Positions 52,614 through 61,234 of a DNA stretch of 64,000 bases are shown piece after piece. Both the position numbers and the translations under genes were made by a program. The notes under the pieces are model-generated. The model did no database searches and was not told the DNA's origin. It was given only the letters and a program-made list of their open reading frames with translations. Each line of letters starts with the position of its first letter. The stretch's first letter is position 1. The DNA comes from Pseudomonas sp. GOM7 (GTDB lineage: Bacteria; Pseudomonadota; Gammaproteobacteria; Pseudomonadales; Pseudomonadaceae): the NCBI RefSeq assembly GCF_026723825.1, contig NZ_CP113519.1, positions 1,488,001 to 1,552,000 of the forward strand, written 5' to 3'.

Positions 52614-54053
52614 TCAGAACTGGAAGTACAGGAAAGGGGAGAAGGAGTTGGCTGCCAGACGGCTCAGCGTCAGCAGGAAGACGGCCCACAGCAGCAGGGT
52701 GTTGAGGCCGTCGACGTGTTGCATGAAGTACGGCTGCTGCTTGTTGCCGGCGTAATAGCGCTGGTTGATCGTGCCGGCGACGACGAGCCAAAGCACGGCG
52801 AGCAGGGTAAAGCTCAGGGTCATGGCCGAGGTGCCGAGCCAGTAAGGTTGCAGCGAGCCGAAACCGTTGAAACCGAGCATGGCCTGATAGACCTGCAGGC
52901 TGTGCGGCAGATTGCCGGTGAAGAACAGCGGCATGGAGCACAGCAGCAGCAACAGGCAGCGCATGTTGCGCCAGAAGTGATAGGGCGTGGTGATCTTGGT
53001 GGCGATGCCCAGCTTGCGTTCGATCACCATGCCGACCCCGAAGAACAGCCCCCAGCAGATGAAGGCGAAGCTCGGGCCATGCCACAGGCCCGACAGCAGC
53101 ATGGTCACCACCAGCCCGGTGAGCATGCCCACCAGGCGCTTGCGCACCAGCGGCATGTACACGTAGTCGCGCAGGAAGTCGGCCAGGGTCATGTGCCAGC
53201 GTTGCCAGAACTCGGTGATGCTCTGCGCGATGTAGGGCTGGTTGAAGTTCTCGGCGAAGCGAAAACCCATCATCATGCCCAGGCCGATGGCCATGTCGCT
53301 GTAGCCGGAAAAGTCGAAATACAGTTGCAGGGCGGAAATCAGCAGGCCGAACCAGGCATCGACCATCTGCAGCTCGCCGGCGCTGCCGCCACTGATGAAC
53401 AGCACGTTCATCGGCGCCAGGGAGTCGGCGATCAGCACCTTCTTGATGAAACCGAGCATGAAACGGCAGGCGCCCAGGGAGAACAGCTCCAGCGAATGGG
53501 TGCGCTGCTTCAACTGCTTGTCGATCAGGCTGTAGCGCAGGATCGGCCCGGCGATCAGTTGCGGGAAGATGGCGATGTAGGCGGCGAAGTCGACGAAGCG
53601 CTCGGTGGGTTCGGCGTTGCGCCGGTAGATGTCGACGATGTAACTCAGGGCCTGGAACACGTAGAAGGAAATACCCAGTGGCAGGATGATGTGTTCCAGG
53701 GTGAAGGTGTTGATGCCCAGCGGCTCCAGTATCGCCACCAGCACGTCGGCGCCGAAGTTGGCGTACTTGAAGTAACCCAGGGTGGCCAGGTTGCCGACCA
53801 CGCCGATGGTCAGCAGGCGGAAGGCGATTTTCTTCTCGCCGGCATCCATGCGCGCCTTGATGCGCAGGCCGAACCAGTAGTTCCAGTAGGAAATGGCGAC
53901 GAACAGCAGGAGGAAGTCCGGGCGCCACCAGGCATAGAACAGGTAGCTGCCAAGCACGATTACGTACGAACGCCAGTGCTCCCTGGCCAGGTAATAGCAG
54001 AGCAGAAATACCGGCAGGAAGAGAAACAGGAAGACGTTGGAGGCGAAGATCAT
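52614..54053 (-). CDS. algI: Alginate acetyl carrier AlgI (MBOAT)
   Basis: A 479-residue inner-membrane MBOAT protein with about eleven helices. The catalytic His is in MLLSGLWHGPSFAFICWG, and LPVFLLCYYLAREHWRSYVI opens the protein. It moves acetyl from a cytoplasmic donor across the membrane. It is somewhat shorter than the P. aeruginosa protein. In this operon I-J-F sits directly after algE. Confidence 0.95.
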   Translation of the reverse strand: MIFASNVFLFLFLPVFLLCYYLAREHWRSYVIVLGSYLFYAWWRPDFLLLFVAISYWNYWFGLRIKARMDAGEKKIAFRLLTIGVVGNLATLGYFKYANFGADVLVAILEPLGINTFTLEHIILPLGISFYVFQALSYIVDIYRRNAEPTERFVDFAAYIAIFPQLIAGPILRYSLIDKQLKQRTHSLELFSLGACRFMLGFIKKVLIADSLAPMNVLFISGGSAGELQMVDAWFGLLISALQLYFDFSGYSDMAIGLGMMMGFRFAENFNQPYIAQSITEFWQRWHMTLADFLRDYVYMPLVRKRLVGMLTGLVVTMLLSGLWHGPSFAFICWGLFFGVGMVIERKLGIATKITTPYHFWRNMRCLLLLLCSMPLFFTGNLPHSLQVYQAMLGFNGFGSLQPYWLGTSAMTLSFTLLAVLWLVVAGTINQRYYAGNKQQPYFMQHVDGLNTLLLWAVFLLTLSRLAANSFSPFLYFQF

Positions 54054-54070
54054 GCTGGCACTACTCTCGG

Positions 54071-55486
54071 TCAGTACGTCAGGGTGATACCCAGCGTCAG
54101 CTGGTAGTCGTCACCGATTTCCAGGGCGCTGCCGGCGCGGAAGTAACTCAGGCTGGTCAGGTTGTTGAGCTGGATGCGCTTGCCTTCATAGGCCAGCGGG
54201 AACATGCGCCAGTAATGGGTGATGTCCAGCACCTGACCCAGGTGGGTGGACGAGCCGCTGTCGCGCACGGTGCCTTCGTTGGTGGTGCGCAGCGGCAGTT
54301 GCGCGGAGGCGTTGCGCAGGCGCAGGTCGCTCAGGCGGATGTCCAGTTGGCTGCGGTCGGTGGGCTGGGTTTCCAGGGTCACGCCATAGAACGCCAGGTT
54401 GCTAAGGTTGACGCTGACCAGGTTGCTGATCAGGCGGCTGCTGTAGCTGAACGGGTCGTTGCGCCGATCCGACTGGATGCGGTTGAGGCTGAAGCCATCG
54501 TTGCCGCTGTCGTCCGGGCGGTCGGTGAGGCCAGCGGTGAGGCCGACACGTGGCGTCCAGGGCAGATCCTCGAAGCGTTTGCCGATATCGCCGACCAGCG
54601 CCCAGCCCTCTTTGTCGCTGCGATCACGCAGGCCGTTGCGCTGGGTGATTTCCTGATTGCCGTCGAGGCGCACCAACTCCAGTTGGTAATCGCTGATCAG
54701 CGAGGTCAACTGGCGGGTATCGCCACGCAGGAACAGGCCATAGCGCAGGCCATCGAAATCCTGGCGGTCATCGATGGCGCTACCGGAGTGGTCGTCCTCG
54801 TGCAGCAGGCGCACCCCGACCCAGTGGTCGGCATACCAGCGCCAGGCATACTCGGCCATCAGGTAGCGGATGTTCTTGTCACGCGGGTCGAGGCGATTGT
54901 CGTCCGAGTTGTAGTAGTAGAACTTTTCGGCGACGGCGACGAAGCCATTGGCGAAGCTGTCGTTGTAGTCCAGGCGCAGGGCTTCGATGCTGTCGTCCCA
55001 CCAGATGCCGAAGCGGTCGGTGAAGCGCTGGCGGCCGAAGGTGGCGGAGAAGCGTGGATCGTCGCCGAGCAGGTTGCGCCGCACGTAGAACTCGCGTGCC
55101 TCACTGTAGGCGTGGCGCCGCCGCGACAGGTCGTCGTTGTCGCCCTCGATGGTCTGCAGGGCGTTGGGATCGGTGTCGTAGTTGAGCCACAGGCGGCCGA
55201 AGGCTTCCCACTTGGCCCAGCGTTGCTCGGGGGAATACCAGCGGTACGAGGGTTCGTAGCGCAGGCTGAAGAAGGCCCGACGATCTTCGCCCAGACGCGT
55301 TTCGTCCGGGCCATAGCCGCTGCGCAGAAAGAGCTTTTGCGTCAGCAACGAGGTGACGGGCTCGAGTTCGGGTGACAGGTTGCTGGGCTCTGCCACTGGT
55401 TCGTCAGGTTCCTCGGCCTGCACCAGAGTGAGGGGCAGGCAGGCGAGCAGCAGGGCGGCATGACGCAAGACATGGGTGCGGATCAC
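54071..55486 (-). CDS. algE: Alginate outer-membrane porin AlgE
   Basis: A 471-residue protein with a signal peptide (LLLACLPLTLVQA). Alternating beta-strand pattern runs to a C-terminal aromatic-ended strand (YQLTLGITLTY), as needed for the 18-strand AlgE barrel. SATFGRQRFTDRFGIWWDDS and FVAVAEKFYYYNSDDNRLD are conserved blocks. The start overlaps the algK stop as ATGA. Confidence 0.95.
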   Translation of the reverse strand: MIRTHVLRHAALLLACLPLTLVQAEEPDEPVAEPSNLSPELEPVTSLLTQKLFLRSGYGPDETRLGEDRRAFFSLRYEPSYRWYSPEQRWAKWEAFGRLWLNYDTDPNALQTIEGDNDDLSRRRHAYSEAREFYVRRNLLGDDPRFSATFGRQRFTDRFGIWWDDSIEALRLDYNDSFANGFVAVAEKFYYYNSDDNRLDPRDKNIRYLMAEYAWRWYADHWVGVRLLHEDDHSGSAIDDRQDFDGLRYGLFLRGDTRQLTSLISDYQLELVRLDGNQEITQRNGLRDRSDKEGWALVGDIGKRFEDLPWTPRVGLTAGLTDRPDDSGNDGFSLNRIQSDRRNDPFSYSSRLISNLVSVNLSNLAFYGVTLETQPTDRSQLDIRLSDLRLRNASAQLPLRTTNEGTVRDSGSSTHLGQVLDITHYWRMFPLAYEGKRIQLNNLTSLSYFRAGSALEIGDDYQLTLGITLTY

Positions 55487-56958
55487 AGGATGGATTCCTC
55501 GATGAGACGGTTGCCTTCACGGGTGGCGGCGGCGCGCTGTTCGGGGGTGAGCCTGGAGCCCAGCGCTTCCACCAGCGACAGGGCGCGTTGATCACCCAGT
55601 TCCTGGGCGGCGTAGGCGAAGGTGTAAGCCTTGATGTCGTCGCGGCAGATGGAACGGCCGTAGCTGTACAGGCGGGCAATGCGCATCAGGGCGTTGAGCG
55701 AGCCGCTCTGGACTTCCTTCATGTACAGCGCGATGGCGTGTTGCTGGTCAGGCTCGTCCAGCACGCCCTGGCTGTACATGTCGCCTTCGAGCAGCGTGGC
55801 CTCGGGGTAGTGCTCGGCTTGCAGCTCGGCGATCAGGCGTTGGCTCAGCTGTGGGTCGAGCGTGCGCCAGACCACCATGTGCAGGCTGGCGCGCAGGGCC
55901 TTGATGCGCTGCGGGGTGATCGGATCCTGGCGCTCGGCCATGCTCAGGCTGAGGTTCTGCCCCTGGCGTTGTTCCAGGCGCTGGATCAGCTCGACCACCG
56001 GCTCCGGGCCATAGCGATCCGGCGCGGTCATCAGGAAGTAGGCCTTGCTCAGCATGGCCGGGCCGAAGTCACGGGCGATGGCGTTGTCCAGCCACTGCAG
56101 CACTTCACGGTCGATCTGTTCGATCAGGCTGGCTTGCGCCTGGGCTTTGCGCTCGCGCTCGGCTTTTTCTTCGTCGGTCTGCGCGCGGGTCAGCGGGCGG
56201 TTGTTGTTATAGGCGCCGATCTCGGCGTTGCGCACTGCGGTCAGTTGCTGGGCGATGCTCTGCACCAGATCCACCGGCAGGCTGTTCATGCGCTCTGCCA
56301 GGCGTATGGCGAAGGCACGGAACAGTTCGTTGCGCTTTGCACCGAGAAAGGCGTAATAACGGTTCACCGCGCGTGGGTCGCTTTCCACCGCCAGCTCGAA
56401 CCATTTCTCGGCCTCGGCGCGCTCGCCATAGCGCGTCGCGGCTACCGCCCGGTACAGCGGGGCGTGGCAATAGATCAGGCAGGCGCGGTCATACAGCTCG
56501 ATCAGGCGCATCGTCTCGGCCTGGTCGAACAGCTCCGGGTAGACCAGGAAGACTTCCAGGCGCGTATCCACGCTGATGAAGTCGCGCCCGGTGGCGAACT
56601 GCGTCAGGGCCTGGCGCATGAAGTCGCGGTTGGCCTCACGCCAGCGCGGCTTGTAGTCCACCAGGCGCGCCAGGGGGATCAGCGCGCCGATATCGCCACG
56701 GCCATCGGCGAAGGCCTGCTTGAACAGCGCGATGGCTTGCGCGGTATTGGCTGGGCTGCGGCTGGCCAGCACTTCGCCGAGCAGGCGGGCGGCTGCCAGA
56801 TCACCGCGCTGCGACAGCAGGCGCAGGTCGTCCTCGACCGCCGCCTGGTTGTCCTGGAACAGCGCGTAGCGCACCTGATCGAGGCTACGCTCGGCCTGTG
56901 CCGCGCCGCTGAGCGCCAGGGTCAGGGCGCTCGTGCAAAGGATGAATCTGAGCGACAT
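55483..56958 (-). CDS. algK: Alginate assembly protein AlgK without lipobox
   Basis: A 491-residue Sel1/TPR-like protein. Repeats such as AARLLGEVLASRSPANTAQA, then FKQAFADGRGD, and DEPDQQHAIALYMKEVQSGS fit AlgK, which supports AlgE and joins AlgX in the periplasm. In P. aeruginosa AlgK is an outer-membrane lipoprotein; here the signal region reads ALSGAAQAERSLDQ with no Cys at the cleavage site, so it should be a soluble periplasmic protein. An extra charged helix (about 255-290) lies between repeats. Confidence 0.92.
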   Translation of the reverse strand: MSLRFILCTSALTLALSGAAQAERSLDQVRYALFQDNQAAVEDDLRLLSQRGDLAAARLLGEVLASRSPANTAQAIALFKQAFADGRGDIGALIPLARLVDYKPRWREANRDFMRQALTQFATGRDFISVDTRLEVFLVYPELFDQAETMRLIELYDRACLIYCHAPLYRAVAATRYGERAEAEKWFELAVESDPRAVNRYYAFLGAKRNELFRAFAIRLAERMNSLPVDLVQSIAQQLTAVRNAEIGAYNNNRPLTRAQTDEEKAERERKAQAQASLIEQIDREVLQWLDNAIARDFGPAMLSKAYFLMTAPDRYGPEPVVELIQRLEQRQGQNLSLSMAERQDPITPQRIKALRASLHMVVWRTLDPQLSQRLIAELQAEHYPEATLLEGDMYSQGVLDEPDQQHAIALYMKEVQSGSLNALMRIARLYSYGRSICRDDIKAYTFAYAAQELGDQRALSLVEALGSRLTPEQRAAATREGNRLIEESIL

Positions 56959-56965
56959 GGCGACC

Positions 56966-58108
56966 TCAGAATGTCCAGTGTGTGGGCAGGCCGAGCCTGA
57001 AGTCGACCGCGACAGGCAACTGGTAGTCGTTGCGCGGCAGTGCCTGATCCGGCTTGATGGTCAGCTCGACCATCTGCTGCTGTTCGTCCACGCGGCTGCC
57101 GACGATCTCGCCGGTGAAGACCTGATCGCTACCCAGCACGCGCATCTCGACGCCACGCACGCGCTCGAGCTTGTTCATCTGCGCGAAGGGAATGCTGGCC
57201 TTGACGTCCAGTGGTTGATCCAGCGGCAACAGGTGTACCAGCGCGTCCTGCTTGTAGGCGAAGCCGTCCTGACGCGGTTTGGGGTAGTACAGGCTGCAGT
57301 TGCAGGGGCTGGCGATCACCGTTTCCACGGTCACGCGGCCGAGCAGGGCGGCACTGTCCTGTTCCGAGAGGTTGGCCAGGGCGGCGATGTCCGCCGGGCT
57401 GGTCAGGCTGCTGGCCAGCTGGGTGGAAACGCTGGCCAGTGGCTGACCGACGCTGACTTCCGTTTGTCCGGGGGCGATCAGGTACTTGAGGTTGCCGTTT
57501 TCCGGCATGCTGACGATGTAGGCGTTGGCGCCGACCACGGCCTGCGCCGCCTGCATGTGGAAGAACAGCAGATAACTCTTGTAAACGATGAGCGCGAGGG
57601 CCGCGAGGCCGACGGCGAGGAACAGCAGCGAGCCGAACAGAGCCCGCAGACGCTCGCCGAAGGTGCGTGATTCGGCGGTCTTGTGCTTGCGTTCCTTGAT
57701 ATAGTTCTCGCGCTGCATCACGTTGAACAGGCCGTTGATATCGGCGATGTCACCGGACATGTAGGACGAGATGATGTAGCGCAGGATGTCGCTCTTCTGC
57801 CGATCCAGGTCGACGAATTCGGCGCCCACCTCATGGTTGCGCTGGGAGACGATCTTCAGCTTGGTCTCGATGTTCAGGTCGATCTTGTTCAGCTTCAGCT
57901 TGATCGAGGCATTGAACAGGCTGCCGATGGTCATGGGCTGTGCCAGCGACAGGCCGATACCGCCCAGGGACAGATCCAGTATTTCGCATTCCAGGCCCTT
58001 GATCCCGTTCCCCTCGAGGGTGACACGGGCAGGAATCTTGGCGCGAACGAACTGACGCTCGTCGATCGCCTCGTGAACGATGTTTCCGGGTAAGACAGTG
58101 CTACTCAT
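56966..58108 (-). CDS. alg44: Alginate co-polymerase Alg44 (PilZ c-di-GMP receptor)
   Basis: A 380-residue protein with an N-terminal PilZ domain: R18QFVR22 and D45LSLGG50 match the c-di-GMP-binding RxxxR and DxSxxG motifs. One membrane helix (about 155-176) and a periplasmic HlyD-like domain follow. Binding of c-di-GMP switches on Alg8. I start at 58108, near a clear PilZ N-terminus, not at the long upstream frame that shadows alg8. Confidence 0.95.
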   Translation of the reverse strand: MSSTVLPGNIVHEAIDERQFVRAKIPARVTLEGNGIKGLECEILDLSLGGIGLSLAQPMTIGSLFNASIKLKLNKIDLNIETKLKIVSQRNHEVGAEFVDLDRQKSDILRYIISSYMSGDIADINGLFNVMQRENYIKERKHKTAESRTFGERLRALFGSLLFLAVGLAALALIVYKSYLLFFHMQAAQAVVGANAYIVSMPENGNLKYLIAPGQTEVSVGQPLASVSTQLASSLTSPADIAALANLSEQDSAALLGRVTVETVIASPCNCSLYYPKPRQDGFAYKQDALVHLLPLDQPLDVKASIPFAQMNKLERVRGVEMRVLGSDQVFTGEIVGSRVDEQQQMVELTIKPDQALPRNDYQLPVAVDFRLGLPTHWTF

Positions 58109-58125
58109 GGTCTTCGCGCCTTTGC

Positions 58126-59631
58126 TTAGTGTTGCGTGAGTTCGAGCAGGATCGAAATGACCCCGAAAAAGATGGCGATCGAGGAGAACAACATGCCCTT
58201 CGAGGTCCATCGGTTGAGGGCCGCATCGAAAGCGACGCTGCCATTGCTGAGCGTGGTTTTCTGTCGCGTCCAGCTCTGCTGGTTCATGTGGAACATGGCG
58301 TACACCTTCATCAACGAACCCATGATCTGGTTGTAATAGAGAACGAAGGGGTAGAGCGGGTCGACCGGGTGCTTGCTGAAGACGAACAGCAGCGTTACCA
58401 GCGAGCGCGACAGCAGCACCCAGAAGAGGTACAGCAGCAGGTACTGGATGCCGAACAGCAGGCCGGCCACCAGCGAGGCGCTCAGCCCCATCAGGCAGGT
58501 CCACATGGACACGCGCTGGTCGTACAAGACGTACATGGTGAACAGCCCCAGGCGACCGAAGCCCAGCAGCCGAGTGGTGCGGAAGTTCTGCCGTAGCGAG
58601 TTGCCGTACCAGCGGTACATCAGTTGCCGGGTGGCCTGGAGGAAGCTGCTGCTGGGCGGGTGCTCGATGGTCAGGGTGTGGCTGTCGGGCACGTAGAAGG
58701 TGTCCCAGCCGGCGCGCATCAGGCTGAACCAGGAGGACTTGTCGTCGCCAGTGAGGAACTGGAAACGCCCTAGGCGCCAGTGATCGAGGAAATCGGCTTC
58801 CACGTCCTGAATGAACGTAGGGTCGGTCATCACGCTGGCGCGAAAGAACGACAGGCGCCCGGTCATGGTCAGCACGCGCTTGGAAAGCGCCATCGAACAC
58901 ATGTTGATGTGCCGCTGGACGAAGCGCAGGGTGTGCCATTCGCGCATCAGGCGGCTGCCTTTGACCTCGCAGAACTCGTTGGTGGTGATGCCGCCGACGC
59001 TGGGCAGGTAGGCGAACAGGCTCACCGCGCGCTCGACGCAACCCGGCAGCATCAGGGTGTCGCCGTCGACCACGCCGACCACCGAGTTCTCCAGCGGCAT
59101 GCGCCGTGACAGGGCGCGGAAGGCGTGGGCCAGGCCGTCTCGCTTGCCAGTGCCGCGGGCCCGCACGATGACCAGCTTGATGTCGTCACGTTCGCGCACT
59201 TCCTGGCGCATGATGTCCTTGATGAAGTGCTCGTCGCTCTTTTCCACGATCGAGGCGATCACCGTGCAGGGCACGGGCAGGCGCTGCACCTCCTGGAAGA
59301 CCGACTGGTAGACCTGGTAGGTGGTCTGCGTGGGAATGCGGAAACTGGTGACCACCATGAACAGGTGCTCCGGCAGAGCCGCCGCGCCCATACGGTCGAC
59401 CGCCTTGCGGATACGCGGGAAGCGCCAGTGCAGGAAGTACATGCCGCGCAGGTAATGCATCACGGCATTGCCATAGCGCCACATGCCCAGTACGCCGATC
59501 AGGAAGATGAACTTCTGATGCGACGGATCGAGGTAGGCGGGATCGATCATTTCCGAGGCGAGCAGGATCAGGGCGATGAGGCAGGCCCAGCCCAAGAACT
59601 TGTTCAACCTGTCTGCAAAGGATCTTTGCAT
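58126..59631 (-). CDS. alg8: Alginate polymerase Alg8 (GT2)
   Basis: A 501-residue inner-membrane glycosyltransferase of family 2. VVDGDTLMLPGCVERA gives the DxD-like site; TGDDKSSWF and the Q-rich QATRQLMYRWYG motif complete the catalytic core, with membrane helices at both ends. It polymerises GDP-mannuronate and threads polymer out. Start 59631 is preferred because aaggaa lies nine bases upstream; longer starts lack a ribosome site. It is 63 bases after algA, with a hairpin between. Confidence 0.95.
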   Translation of the reverse strand: MQRSFADRLNKFLGWACLIALILLASEMIDPAYLDPSHQKFIFLIGVLGMWRYGNAVMHYLRGMYFLHWRFPRIRKAVDRMGAAALPEHLFMVVTSFRIPTQTTYQVYQSVFQEVQRLPVPCTVIASIVEKSDEHFIKDIMRQEVRERDDIKLVIVRARGTGKRDGLAHAFRALSRRMPLENSVVGVVDGDTLMLPGCVERAVSLFAYLPSVGGITTNEFCEVKGSRLMREWHTLRFVQRHINMCSMALSKRVLTMTGRLSFFRASVMTDPTFIQDVEADFLDHWRLGRFQFLTGDDKSSWFSLMRAGWDTFYVPDSHTLTIEHPPSSSFLQATRQLMYRWYGNSLRQNFRTTRLLGFGRLGLFTMYVLYDQRVSMWTCLMGLSASLVAGLLFGIQYLLLYLFWVLLSRSLVTLLFVFSKHPVDPLYPFVLYYNQIMGSLMKVYAMFHMNQQSWTRQKTTLSNGSVAFDAALNRWTSKGMLFSSIAIFFGVISILLELTQH

Positions 59632-59659
59632 TTGACGTGCTTCCTTCATTGATGAACGC

Positions 59660-59681
59660 TGCTGCCGGCGAAACGGCAGCA
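59660..59681 (-). other. Hairpin between algA and alg8
   Basis: An 8-bp stem (tgctgccg/cggcagca on the minus strand) with a six-base loop lies between algA and alg8. There is no T-run after it, so it could be an attenuating or stabilising hairpin rather than a terminator. Confidence 0.55.
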
Positions 59682-59694
59682 AGCGCTTTCCTGG

Positions 59695-61122
59695 CTAGCT
59701 GAGTACGTTGTCGCTGCGCCCGTAGACGTCCTCGAAGCGCTCGATGTCGTCCTCGCCGAGATAACCGCCGGACTGCACCTCGATGATCTCCAGGGGGATC
59801 TTTCCGGGGTTGGCGAGGCGGTGTACGGCGGCGATGGGAATGTAGGTGGACTGGTTTTCCCAGAGCAGGAAGGTCTTGTCGTCGCAGGTCACCCGCGCGG
59901 TGCCGGAGACCACGATCCAGTGCTCGGCACGGTGGTGGTGCTTCTGCAGCGAAAGCTGCGCGCCGGGCTTGACCACGATGCGCTTGACCTGGAAGCGATT
60001 GCCGTTGTCGATGGAGTCGTAGCTGCCCCATGGGCGATAGACCTGGCAGTGGTTGAGCGCCTCGCTGCGGCCTTCGCGGGTCATGGCGTTGACCAGTTGC
60101 TTGACGTCCTGCACGCGATCCTTTTGCGCGACCATCACCGCGTCCTTGGTTTCCACCACCACCACGTCCTGCAGGCCGACCAGGGTGACCAGCTTGCTCT
60201 GGCTGTGGGCCAGGCAGTCGTGGCTGTCATGCACCAGCACGTCACCCGACAGACTGTTGCCATTGGCGTCCTTGTTGCGCACGTCCCACAGGGCCGACCA
60301 GGAGCCGACATCGCTCCAGCCGGCGGCCAGTGGTACCACGCAGGCGCGCTCGGTCTTCTCCATCACCGCGTAGTCGATGGAGTTGTCCGGGCAGCAGGCG
60401 AAGGAGCTGGGGTCTATGCGGATGAACTGCAGATCGCTCTTGCTGCGGCTCAGCGCCAACTGGCAGGTGTCGTAGATATCCGGGTCGTGCCGTTGCAGTT
60501 CCTCCAGATAACGGCTGCAACGGAACAGGAACATGCCGCTGTTCCAGAAGTAATCGCCCTGCGCCACGAAGCTCTGCGCCGTGGCCAGGTCGGGCTTCTC
60601 GACGAAGCGCTCCACCGGCAGCACACCGTCGGGAAGCTCGTCGCCCATGGGGCTGGTCTTGATGTAGCCGTAACCGGTTTCGGCGCGTTCGGCAGGTACG
60701 CCGAACAGCACCATCTCGCCTTGTTCGGCAGCCTTGCGAGCCACCTCGAGCGCCTGGTGGAACACTGCGCGGTCTTCGATCACATGGTCGGCAGGCAGCA
60801 CCAGCAGCAGTTCGTCGCGGCCGCTGGCAAGCAGATGCATGGCGGCAATGGCCACGGCTGGCGCGGTGTTGCGGCCGAAGGGCTCGAGCAGGATGCTGTG
60901 CGCCTCGCAGCCGATGGCGGCGAGTTGTTCATTGACGATGAAACGGTGCTCCTCGTTGCACACCACGATGGGCTTGTGCATGCCTTCCGGGGCCAGGCGC
61001 TGCAGGGTCTGCTGCAGCATGGTGGCCGAGCCGGTCAGGGGCAGGAACTGTTTCGGGTAAAGCTTGCGCGACAGCGGCCAGAGCCGCGAGCCGCTACCGC
61101 CGGACAAGATCAGAGGGATCAT
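59695..61122 (-). CDS. algA: Phosphomannose isomerase/GDP-mannose pyrophosphorylase AlgA
   Basis: A 475-residue bifunctional enzyme. The N-terminal pyrophosphorylase has IPLILSGGSGSRLWPLSRKL and YPKQFLPL. The C-terminal cupin isomerase has QLSLQKHHHRAEHWIVVSG. It supplies mannose-6-phosphate and GDP-mannose. Start 61122 follows aggag. In P. aeruginosa algA is the last gene of the operon; here it is second, between algD and alg8. Confidence 0.95.
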   Translation of the reverse strand: MIPLILSGGSGSRLWPLSRKLYPKQFLPLTGSATMLQQTLQRLAPEGMHKPIVVCNEEHRFIVNEQLAAIGCEAHSILLEPFGRNTAPAVAIAAMHLLASGRDELLLVLPADHVIEDRAVFHQALEVARKAAEQGEMVLFGVPAERAETGYGYIKTSPMGDELPDGVLPVERFVEKPDLATAQSFVAQGDYFWNSGMFLFRCSRYLEELQRHDPDIYDTCQLALSRSKSDLQFIRIDPSSFACCPDNSIDYAVMEKTERACVVPLAAGWSDVGSWSALWDVRNKDANGNSLSGDVLVHDSHDCLAHSQSKLVTLVGLQDVVVVETKDAVMVAQKDRVQDVKQLVNAMTREGRSEALNHCQVYRPWGSYDSIDNGNRFQVKRIVVKPGAQLSLQKHHHRAEHWIVVSGTARVTCDDKTFLLWENQSTYIPIAAVHRLANPGKIPLEIIEVQSGGYLGEDDIERFEDVYGRSDNVLS

Positions 61123-61196
61123 TTCGTCACTCCTGGACAAACACCGATTGGCAACCTATTGGCAGTGCAAAGGCCATTGGCCTCGACCTGTCCCGT

Positions 61197-61219
61197 GGCA
61201 GCGTGCACATGCCGCTGCC
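61197..61219 (-). other. Hairpin between algD and algA
   Basis: ggcagcg and cgctgcc pair around nine bases in the 112-base gap. There is no T-run. Together with the hairpin at 59660 it places one on each side of algA. Confidence 0.45.
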
Positions 61220-61234
61220 ATTCGGGCTGTGCGC

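Noticed and set aside
52158..54107. A 649-codon plus-strand frame across algI and algJ
   Set aside because: It is antisense to two clear alginate genes, low in hydrophobic order and rich in Gln/His; a codon-bias artefact.
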